In this document: in pieces, positions 57,151 through 64,000 of the stretch
Layout: each line of letters opens with the position of its first letter
Position numbering within the stretch: the stretch's first letter is position 1
Source: Ideonella aquatica
GTDB lineage: Bacteria > Pseudomonadota > Gammaproteobacteria > Burkholderiales > Burkholderiaceae_C
Assembly: GCF_018069755.1 (NCBI RefSeq)
Contig: NZ_JAGQDE010000005.1
Location: forward strand, 124,001-188,000
Length of the DNA: 64,000 bases
Direction: 5' to 3'
Program-made: the position numbers and the translations under genes
The notes under the pieces: generated by a model
What the model saw: only the letters and a program-made list of their open reading frames with translations
The model's database searches: none
Told to the model about the DNA's origin: nothing

Positions 57151-57662
57151 TCGCGCACCTCCCGGGCCAGGCGAAGGGCCTTCGAGCTGATCTGCAGGCC
57201 CCCGGCACGCAGGCCGGCAAGGTCGATATCGAACACCACGCGCTCACCCTGCACCGCCAGGCGCACCGCCCAGGGAGCGGAGGCCTCGCGGCCCTCGGCG
57301 ATCAGCAGCTGTGCGCCCTGGCGGCTGGCCTGGCGCAATCCGGCGTCGAGCTGGATCACCTGGCAGGCCGCCGTGTCGGCGGGGCGGCTGAGCGCACGCA
57401 TGGCCACGCGGGCCTGGCGCACTGGCCGCTCCTGCAGCCCCTGCAGCGCCGACCACCAGGGACTGGCTGGATCGACGCACCAGACCAGCGGCGCCCCAGG
57501 CGCCCAGCGCTCCTCGTCGGGCCACTGGGTGAACAGCAGCAGGTTGTAGGCGATCGCGGCCTTCAGCGACCACTCGTTGACGGGCGCGGGCGGGGCCGCA
57601 CTGGCCGGGCAGGGCGCCCAGGCCAGCCAGGCCAGCGTCAGCAGGATCCGCAAACGGCTCAT
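57147..57662 (-). CDS. YfiR-family periplasmic protein
   Basis: 171 residues, signal peptide ending near CPASAAP, then the YfiR (DUF4154) pattern: KAAIAYNLLLFTQWPDE, WCVDPASPWWSALQ, ACQVIQLDAG, and the C-terminal FDIDLAGLRAGGLQISSKALRLA. YfiR represses the diguanylate cyclase YfiN from the periplasm. It overlaps the TonB receptor stop and the GGDEF-EAL start (ATGA both sides). Confidence 0.9.
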   Translation of the reverse strand: MSRLRILLTLAWLAWAPCPASAAPPAPVNEWSLKAAIAYNLLLFTQWPDEERWAPGAPLVWCVDPASPWWSALQGLQERPVRQARVAMRALSRPADTAACQVIQLDAGLRQASRQGAQLLIAEGREASAPWAVRLAVQGERVVFDIDLAGLRAGGLQISSKALRLAREVRE

Positions 57663-59605
57663 CGCGGCGGCTCCCAGGTCCAGCTCAGCCAGAGCTGGCG
57701 GGCCTCGCCACGCACCAGGGGCTGGCGCAGCGGGTCGGGGCCGGGGTCGTACCAGCGGCGGTTGGCCAGGTTGCGCAGGCCCAGGGCCAGGCGCCAGGAC
57801 CGGCCCTCGCTGCGCAGCGTCCATTGGGCGTTGAGCAGCAGGTGGCCGGCGGCCGCGCCGCGGCGTGAGCGCGCCAGTGCGTCGACCGCCAGCACGCTGC
57901 GCTCGCCCAGCTGCCACTGGGCCTGAGCCCCCGCCATGCGCTGCGGATAGGTTTGGGCACCAAGCGATGGGCTGGCGTGCATGGTGCGGTTCAGGCCCAG
58001 TTGCAGGTGGTAGCGGTCGGCGCCCCACAGGGCTTCGACATCGGCCTCCACGCCCTGCGTCCCCCGCGCGCCCAGGTTGCGCACCTGGTAGCGGTCGGCC
58101 ACCGGATCGTGGTGCAGCACGGTCAGGCCGTCGGCCTGGTTGCGGTAGGCCGCTGCGGCCACGCGCCAGGGCCCGCGCGACCAGTTCACGCCAATCTCGT
58201 CGGCACGCACCTGTTCGCCGTGCAGGGCCGGATTGAGCTGCCAGCTGCCGGGCCCGTCGCCGTGGTAGCGGCGCTCATAGGCGTTGGGCTCACGGAAGGC
58301 GCGGCCATGCTGCCAGCGCCAGGTCCACTCGGGCGTGGCGCGCCAGACCAGCGCCAGCCGTGGGCTGGTGTGGAAGCGGCCCAGCTCATGGTCCAGCCGC
58401 GCACCGGCGTGCAGGGTCCAGTCCTCGGCCAGCGACCACTGGTCGTCCAGGTAGGCGCCCCAGCGCCAGCCGCGCTGCAGGTCGTTCAGGTACAGCCAGG
58501 GCGACGGATCGATGTCCGCGTTGTACTGCCATTGCCGCTGCTGGCGCTGCAGCTCCGCCCCCACGACGACGCGGTGCTGCGCGACCGGCGACCACAGCAG
58601 CCGGCCCTCCAGCCCCCACCAGTCGCCGTCGGCGTGGTCGCGGTTCAGCGTCACCGGCGGGTAGTCGATCGGGTAGTCGCCCAGGTAGCGGTAGCGACCG
58701 GCAAAGGCGCGCACGACACTGTCCAGGTGCTCGCCCAGGGACTGGCGGTGCTCGACATCGAGCAGCGTGGTGCCGTCGATATAGCGCGCCCGGGTGTCGC
58801 CAAACACGATCCCAGGCGCCGCCGGCGTGCCTTGGCTGCGCCGCGCCGTCATCAGGTTGACGCGCCAGCCCGCGGTCGCCCAGCTTGCGGACCAGCTGCT
58901 GCGCACCAGGCGCGCCGTGCCCTCGGCCCGGGCAGCGCCGAACCAGGCTTCCTGGACGGCTTCGCCGCGGTCGTGCTGCCAGGCAGCCCCCAACGCCAGA
59001 TGGCCGTCACCCAGCGCGGTGTCCAGGCTCAGCCAGCTGTCCACGGCCCCGCGGTGCGACAGGCGCAGGCCGCCGCGCGCACCGCCGTCCCCCGGTGTGC
59101 GGGTGACGATGTTGATGACGCCGAACAAGGCATTGGCGCCATACACCGCCGAGCCCGGGCCGGCAATGAACTCAACCCGCTCGACCTGCGACAGGTCGAG
59201 CACGAATTCGGTGCCCAGCATGGCCTGGTCGAAGACGTTGTCATTGACCCGGTTGCCATCGATCAGCAGCAGCACCCGGGTGTTGTAGTCGCCGATCGAG
59301 GACATGCCGCGCACCGCAGCGTAGGTGTAACTGCCGTCGCTGCTGATGTCGATGCCCCGCACCAGGCGCAGCACATCGGACAGGCGGCGCAAGCCCAGGA
59401 CCTCGATCTGCTGGCGATCGATCACGCTCACCGAAGCCGGGCTGTCGCTGCGCCGAGAGCCCAGGCGCGACGCCCCGCTGACCGGCAGGTCCAGCAGCGT
59501 CTCCAGCGGCAGTTCGGCGAGTTCGGCATCCTGATCCGCGCTGGCGGGCAGGGCCAGCGCCAGACACAGCAGGGCCAGGACGGCGCGTGGGAATCGGGAA
59601 GGCAT
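57659..59605 (-). CDS. TonB-dependent receptor linked to a YfiR-GGDEF/EAL unit
   Basis: 648 residues with signal peptide ending near ALPASADQ. Plug domain: PASVSVIDRQQIEVLGLRRLSDVLRLVRGI (split), VLLLIDGNRVND and RVEFIAGPGSAVYGANALFGVINI, then a barrel ending in LWLSWTWEPP. The tight operon with YfiR and a GGDEF-EAL protein suggests the receptor takes part in signalling or in supplying a ligand that alters c-di-GMP. Ligand unknown; colicin-I/vitamin-type receptors are nearest. Confidence 0.9.
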   Translation of the reverse strand: MPSRFPRAVLALLCLALALPASADQDAELAELPLETLLDLPVSGASRLGSRRSDSPASVSVIDRQQIEVLGLRRLSDVLRLVRGIDISSDGSYTYAAVRGMSSIGDYNTRVLLLIDGNRVNDNVFDQAMLGTEFVLDLSQVERVEFIAGPGSAVYGANALFGVINIVTRTPGDGGARGGLRLSHRGAVDSWLSLDTALGDGHLALGAAWQHDRGEAVQEAWFGAARAEGTARLVRSSWSASWATAGWRVNLMTARRSQGTPAAPGIVFGDTRARYIDGTTLLDVEHRQSLGEHLDSVVRAFAGRYRYLGDYPIDYPPVTLNRDHADGDWWGLEGRLLWSPVAQHRVVVGAELQRQQRQWQYNADIDPSPWLYLNDLQRGWRWGAYLDDQWSLAEDWTLHAGARLDHELGRFHTSPRLALVWRATPEWTWRWQHGRAFREPNAYERRYHGDGPGSWQLNPALHGEQVRADEIGVNWSRGPWRVAAAAYRNQADGLTVLHHDPVADRYQVRNLGARGTQGVEADVEALWGADRYHLQLGLNRTMHASPSLGAQTYPQRMAGAQAQWQLGERSVLAVDALARSRRGAAAGHLLLNAQWTLRSEGRSWRLALGLRNLANRRWYDPGPDPLRQPLVRGEARQLWLSWTWEPPR

Positions 59606-59905
59606 CGGAGCGGTTCGGCATCGGACCTCGGGGTGGGTCCGTGCTCAGCGGTATCGGCCGGTCAGCGTTGCACTTGAGACGCGTTGGGCCGTGGCAGACC
59701 CCAGCCCCCCGAACACGAGGGTGCCCCCGCAGCGGCTTCGGCACCTGGGGCGTGGCCACCACGGTGGACAGCGTCCACCTGGTGTTCTGGACCTGGCGCG
59801 AGGTGGGCAACAACCTGGGCTTTGTGCTGCACCGCGTGGACCGGCGACAAGTTCTACCTGCGCGGCAGCCAGGACATGACGCTCCAGCCGGTGGGCCGCC
59901 AGGCT
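59606..59905 (+). pseudogene. Possible coding relic between two minus-strand genes
   Basis: Exactly 300 bp without an intact gene. On the plus strand two frames give a continuous-looking but shifted fragment: FGTWGVATTVDSVHLV and REVGNNLGFVLHRV in one frame, then DKFYLRGSQDMTLQPVGR in another. This reads like a decayed exported or signal-peptidase-like protein with a frameshift near 59840. No parent family is certain. Confidence 0.25.
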
Positions 59906-61666
59906 TCAGCCGCGACCGGCCGCCCTCGCCTCCTCCTGCAGACGCAGCACGCGGCGCTGGACCTTGCCGGTGGTGGTCATCGGCAGGGACTCGATGAACT
60001 CGATCTCCTTGGGGTACTCGTAGGGGGCCAGGCGGCCGCGCACATGCTGCTGCAGCTCGGCCACCAGCGCCGCATCGCCGTGGAAGCCTGGCGCCAGCAC
60101 CACATAGGCCTTGACCAGCGCGCCGCGCTCGGGATCGGGCTTGGGGACCACGGCGGCATTCGCCACGGCCGGATGACGCACCAGGCAGTTCTCGACCTCG
60201 CTGGGGCCGATGCGGTAGCCGGCGGCCTTGAAGACATCGTCGCTGCGGCCCTGGTACCAGAGGTAGCCGTCCTGATCCATCACCGCGGTGTCGCCGGTGC
60301 GGCACCAGCTGTCGTCCACCGGGCCGGTGTACTTGGCCTGGGTGGCGTCGTCGCGCTTCCAGTAGCCCAGGAAGAACACCGGGTCGGCTTGGCCGTGCAC
60401 GTCGCGGCGGTGCACGGCCACGTCGCCCGGCGTGCCGCGCGGGCACTCCTGTCCATCGTCGTCGATCACCGCCACGCGGTGGCCGGGGTAGGCCCGACCC
60501 ATGCTGCCCGGGCGCGCCGGCCAGCCCGGGGCCGGGTGGCCGTCGGTGCCCAGCGTCTGGCTGCAGTTGCCGACGATGTAGTTGATCTCGGTCTGGCCGA
60601 ACATCTCGTTGACGGTGACGCCCAGCGCCTCGCGGCACCAGTGGAACACCGTGTCGCCCACGGCCTCGCCAGCGCTCATGATCGCCCGCAGCCGCAGCGC
60701 ATGCTGCTCGCGCGGGCGCGGGCAGGCTTTCATCATCGCCTTGAGCGCCGTGGGGAACAGGAAGGTGTTGGTCACCCGGTGGCGTGCCATCAGGGCCAGC
60801 GCGCGCTGCGGGTCGAAGCGCTCGGCGCTGGCGACGATGGGCATGGCGAAATACAGGCTGGGCAGCAGCGCATCCATCAGGCCACCGGTCCAGGCCCAGT
60901 CGGCCGGGCTCCAGAACACCGCGTCGGCCGGCACGCCGCCGGGGCCCAGCGCGCGCCGCGGCGGCCGGCCGCAGCCACTGCGCAACAGGTTCTGGCTGCA
61001 GACAAAGCCGCTGAGGTTGCCGATCAGCGCCCGGTGCGGGATCAGCGCACCCTTGGGCGGACCGGTGGTGCCGCTGGTGTAGATCAGCACCGCGGCCTCG
61101 TCGGCATGGGTGCGCACGGCGGTGAAGCGGGCCTGCTCGGCGGCCAGCGCGGCACGCCAGTCGACGTCGCTGCCGGCGGGCGTGTCCACCGCGATCAGGT
61201 GGCGCAGCGCCGGGCACTCGCCGCGCACCGTGCGCAGCGCCGCGATGGTGGACGCGTCAGCCAGCGCCACCACCGCCTCGCTGTCCTGCAGGCGGTACAG
61301 CAGGGCCTCCGGGCCGAAGAGCTGCGACAGCGGCATGGCCACGGCGCCCAGCTGATAGATCGCGATGTGGGCGACGGCGGTCTCGACACGCTGTGCCATC
61401 ACTACCGCCACCCGGTCGCCGCGCTGCACGCCCAGGCGCCTCAGCACCCGGGAGAGCCGGTTGGCCTGCGCCTGCAGCTCACCAAAGCGCGTCAGGCGCA
61501 CCGGGCGTTCGGGGTGGTCGGTGCGCAAGGCCACGCGCCGCGGGTGGCTGCGGGCCCAGCGACCGCAACAGACCTGGGCGATGTTGAAGTGGGTGGGGAC
61601 CTGCCAGGTCAGGCCACCATGCAGGGCGGACCAGGCGTCAAGGGCATCGGGCAGCGGGGCGGACAT
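59906..61666 (-). CDS. Acyl-CoA / acetyl-CoA synthetase-like AMP-forming ligase
   Basis: 586-residue ANL ligase closest to medium-chain acyl-CoA synthetases: P-loop IYTSGTTGPPKGALI, NEMFGQTEINYI, RTGDTAVMDQDGYLWYQGR, and the C-terminal TTTGKVQRRVLR. Substrate undecided. Different from the ligase at 3354. Divergent from the CheB-CheR gene across a 172-bp region with an FNR-like box. Confidence 0.9.
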   Translation of the reverse strand: MSAPLPDALDAWSALHGGLTWQVPTHFNIAQVCCGRWARSHPRRVALRTDHPERPVRLTRFGELQAQANRLSRVLRRLGVQRGDRVAVVMAQRVETAVAHIAIYQLGAVAMPLSQLFGPEALLYRLQDSEAVVALADASTIAALRTVRGECPALRHLIAVDTPAGSDVDWRAALAAEQARFTAVRTHADEAAVLIYTSGTTGPPKGALIPHRALIGNLSGFVCSQNLLRSGCGRPPRRALGPGGVPADAVFWSPADWAWTGGLMDALLPSLYFAMPIVASAERFDPQRALALMARHRVTNTFLFPTALKAMMKACPRPREQHALRLRAIMSAGEAVGDTVFHWCREALGVTVNEMFGQTEINYIVGNCSQTLGTDGHPAPGWPARPGSMGRAYPGHRVAVIDDDGQECPRGTPGDVAVHRRDVHGQADPVFFLGYWKRDDATQAKYTGPVDDSWCRTGDTAVMDQDGYLWYQGRSDDVFKAAGYRIGPSEVENCLVRHPAVANAAVVPKPDPERGALVKAYVVLAPGFHGDAALVAELQQHVRGRLAPYEYPKEIEFIESLPMTTTGKVQRRVLRLQEEARAAGRG

Positions 61667-61735
61667 GGCAGGAGCCTAGCACCCTGGCCGCAGCCATCGG
61701 GAGCAGCCCGGTCGCGGCGCACCGGGTCCAACGAT

Positions 61736-61749
61736 TTGAGCAGGATCAA
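61736..61749. promoter_or_regulatory. FNR-like box between the acyl-CoA ligase and CheB-CheR genes
   Basis: TTGAG-CAGG-ATCAA matches TTGAT-N4-ATCAA at 9 of 10 positions. It lies 70 bp upstream of the ligase start and 90 bp upstream of the CheB-CheR start. Confidence 0.5.
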
Positions 61750-61838
61750 ACCCTGCGTCAGTAACCGGGACGGAGCAGTCGGCAGTGTGCGACCAGATTG
61801 ACACCGGATCTTGACCTTGGCAAAGCACAGCGGGGAAC

Positions 61839-64000
61839 ATGGCCGGACTGCCACCGCCCGTCCCCCGTCCCTGTCCCGTGAACCAGTCCGCCGCCCCTGT
61901 CACCGCTACTCACGAGCTGCCCTGGGTGGTCGCCATCGGCGCCTCCGCGGGCGGGCTTGAGGCCCTGCAGCAGTTCTTCGCGGCGCTGCACAGCCCGACC
62001 GGAGCTGCCTTTGTCGTCATCCAGCACCTGGCACCTGACCACAAGTCGCTGATGGCCGAGCTGCTGGGCCGACACACCACGCTGCCGGTCTGCACCGCCC
62101 AGGAAGGCATGGCGCTGCAGCCCGACCAGGTCTACCTGATGCCGCCGGGCGTCTCGATGTCGCTGGCCATCGACACGCTGCACTTCGAGCCCCGTCCACC
62201 CCAGGGTCTGGCGCTGCCGATCGATCATTTCCTGCTGTCGCTGACCCAGCATGCGCCGGAGCGCGTGGTGGCCGTCGTGTTGTCGGGGTCCGGCTCGGAT
62301 GGCAGCGTGGGCGCCGACGCGCTGCGCCGGGCGGGCGGCTACGTGCTGGTGCAGGCGCCCGACAGCGCCAAGTTCGACAGCATGCCGCGCAGCGTGATGG
62401 CCAGCACGGCGGTGGACGCCGCGCTGCCCCCGACCGCATTGGCCGAGCTGACCCAGGAGATCCTGCGCGGCGAATCGGCCCGCATGGGCCAGGGCGACCT
62501 GCTGGCCTCGCGGCAGCTGCGTCCCGCGCTGCAGCGCATCTTCGACGCGCTGCTGGAGCACAGCCGCATTGACTTCAGCGTCTACAAGCTGCCCACGGTG
62601 CTGCGCCGGCTGGAGCGGCGACTGCTGGTCACGCGCGCCTCCACCGCCAACGAATACGCCGACCGGCTGGAGAAGTCATCCGAGGAGCGCGAACGCCTGC
62701 GCCGCGAGTTGCTGATCCCGGTGACCAGTTTCTTCCGCGACCCGGCCTCCTTCGAGGCCCTGACACGGCAGGTGCTGGAGCCGCTGCTGCGCGAGCGCCG
62801 CGGCCAGACGGTCCGGCTGTGGTGCGCCGGCTGCGCCTCGGGCGAGGAGGCCTACTCGCTGGCCATGGCCTGCGTCGAGACGGCCGAGCGGCTGGGCGTG
62901 GGCGCCTCGATCAAGGTCTTCGGCACCGATGTCGATCCGCAGGTGCTGGACATCGCCGCCCAGGGCCGATACCCCGCGGTCACGGCCGAGGCGCTGGGTC
63001 CGCAGCGGCTGGAGCGCTTCTTCGTGCGCCAGGGCGAACTGTGGGTGGTGCGGCCCGAGCTGCGCCAGCTGGTGCTGTTCGCGCGCCACAACCTGCTCGA
63101 TGACGCGCCGTTCACGCGCATGGACCTGGTCTCCTGCCGCAACACGCTGATCTATTTCCAGACCGCCGCGCAGGAGCGGCTGCTGCGCCGCCTGCAGTAC
63201 GCGCTGCTGCCTGGCGGCACGCTGTTCCTGGGCGCCAGCGAGTCGCTGGGGCCGATCCAGGCCGACTTCTCCACGCTGGACAGTCTGCACAAGATCTACC
63301 GCCTGGAGCGGCCGGTGACCACCGCCTCGACGCTGCGCGACGCCTTTGCGCGCAGCACCCAGACTGTGCGGCCCCTGCACGCGGCCGGCGCGCCGGTCAG
63401 CCCGCGCAGCCTGATCGACCAGGGTCTTCACCAACTGATGACCTCCTGGCTGCCGGCCAGTCTGCTGATCTCGTCGCAGCGTGAGCTGATCCACGCCTGG
63501 GGCCCCACGCGCCGCTACCTGCGCATGCCTGAAGGTGAAGGCTCGCTCGACGTGATGCGTATGCTGCCCGAGCGGCTGGGCCCGGTGGTGCTGCACCTGC
63601 AGCACCTGGTGCAGGCGGATCGGCAGTTGCACCGCTCGGCGCCGGTAGAGCTTGAGATCGACGGCGTGACCCAGCGCCTGGTGGTCCACGCCCAGCCGCT
63701 GGAGGCCGGCCATGCGCATGACGGCGTGCTGGTGTCGATCGAGGCCCTGCCGCCGCGCCCCGAGTCGGGCCCTGCCGAGACCCCGTCGGTCGACGCGATC
63801 GGTGCGCTGGAGCAGGAACTCAGCGCCACCCGTCAGAGCCTGCAGGCAACGATCGAGGCGCTCGAATCCTCGAACGAGGAGCTGCAGTCCACCAACGAGG
63901 AACTGATGTCCTCGAACGAGGAACTGCAGTCCACCAACGAGGAACTGCAGTCGGTCAACGAGGAGCTCTACACCGTCAACGCCGAGTTCAACGCCAAGCT
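61839..64000 (+). CDS. CheB-CheR fusion chemotaxis/signalling protein, 3' end missing
   Basis: Over 720 residues in the window, no stop reached. The first 200 residues form a CheB methylesterase domain ([42 protein letters not shown]), followed by a CheR methyltransferase domain ([41 protein letters not shown]). A PAS-like part and the characteristic coiled coil with [12 protein letters not shown] repeats then leave the window. Such hybrids usually end in PAS and histidine-kinase domains. ATG at 61839 is chosen; a GTG at 61878 is possible. Confidence 0.92.
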   Translation, partial: MAGLPPPVPRPCPVNQSAAPVTATHELPWVVAIGASAGGLEALQQFFAALHSPTGAAFVVIQHLAPDHKSLMAELLGRHTTLPVCTAQEGMALQPDQVYLMPPGVSMSLAIDTLHFEPRPPQGLALPIDHFLLSLTQHAPERVVAVVLSGSGSDGSVGADALRRAGGYVLVQAPDSAKFDSMPRSVMASTAVDAALPPTALAELTQEILRGESARMGQGDLLASRQLRPALQRIFDALLEHSRIDFSVYKLPTVLRRLERRLLVTRASTANEYADRLEKSSEERERLRRELLIPVTSFFRDPASFEALTRQVLEPLLRERRGQTVRLWCAGCASGEEAYSLAMACVETAERLGVGASIKVFGTDVDPQVLDIAAQGRYPAVTAEALGPQRLERFFVRQGELWVVRPELRQLVLFARHNLLDDAPFTRMDLVSCRNTLIYFQTAAQERLLRRLQYALLPGGTLFLGASESLGPIQADFSTLDSLHKIYRLERPVTTASTLRDAFARSTQTVRPLHAAGAPVSPRSLIDQGLHQLMTSWLPASLLISSQRELIHAWGPTRRYLRMPEGEGSLDVMRMLPERLGPVVLHLQHLVQADRQLHRSAPVELEIDGVTQRLVVHAQPLEAGHAHDGVLVSIEALPPRPESGPAETPSVDAIGALEQELSATRQSLQATIEALESSNEELQSTNEELMSSNEELQSTNEELQSVNEELYTVNAEFNAK

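Overview
The window is a 64-kb, very GC-rich chromosomal segment with tightly packed genes and many 1-4 bp stop/start overlaps. Gene content (PedF-type cytochromes, a Bug/TctC receptor, serS-ispH-fkpB-radC housekeeping genes, ViuB-type reductase, many EAL/GGDEF proteins) points to a betaproteobacterium of the order Burkholderiales, probably near Rubrivivax/Ideonella/Roseateles. This placement is inference. No rRNA, tRNA, CRISPR array, transposase or integrase was seen.

Region 1 (1-5003): end of an M24 aminopeptidase; a minus-strand run msrB-yciB-bolA-ppiC; an acyl-CoA ligase.

Region 2 (5005-28750) is the centrepiece: an alcohol-oxidation and rare-earth island. It encodes two PQQ-dependent alcohol dehydrogenases. 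One has the Asp-x-Ser signature of calcium enzymes (exaA/pedE type, 23256). The other has the Asp-x-Asp signature of lanthanide enzymes (pedH/xoxF type, 26797). Between them, in its own transcription unit, is a clear lanmodulin gene (26214-26627). Around them lie two PedF-type cytochromes, a XoxJ/PedG-type binding protein, a pentapeptide protein, a PqqB-like and a metallohydrolase-like protein, the PedABC-type ABC system, an ExbB/ExbD-like proton-channel module in the same operon, a TonB-dependent receptor with acidic loops, a NarL-type two-component system, an orphan response regulator and a sigma-54 activator. Receptor, energiser, ABC system, periplasmic lanthanide buffer and enzyme would together form an uptake-to-use route for lanthanides. 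Two regulatory codes are visible. One is a 15-bp palindrome CGGGA-N5-TCCCG, found exactly four times in the window, always in front of an island transcription unit. The other is a set of sigma-54 promoters (TGGCAC-N5-TTGC type) in front of pedF, xoxF and, more weakly, lanM.

Region 3 (28750-38203): moeA, a divergent tungstate/molybdate ABC transporter (tupBCA) with a palindrome between them, a BLUF photoreceptor, then UPF0149, serS, ispH, fkpB, radC and a methyltransferase.

Region 4 (38215-46421): an EIIC-EAL membrane fusion, a luciferase-like monooxygenase, DUF1569 and Mpo1-like proteins, a Crp/Fnr regulator, pobA, an unknown exported protein and a PHB-depolymerase-type esterase.

Region 5 (46500-49742): an accessory patch of unfamiliar genes: a possible effector with an apparent frameshift, two paralogous small proteins, and a pair ending in an RNA-polymerase-alpha-CTD-like protein.

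Region 6 (49745-64000): a MarR/siderophore-reductase pair with operators, DUF4405, ybaK, an aldo/keto reductase, DUF1439 lipoprotein, a DUF2975-HTH pair, a TonB receptor-YfiR-GGDEF/EAL operon, an acyl-CoA synthetase, and a CheB-CheR fusion leaving the right edge.
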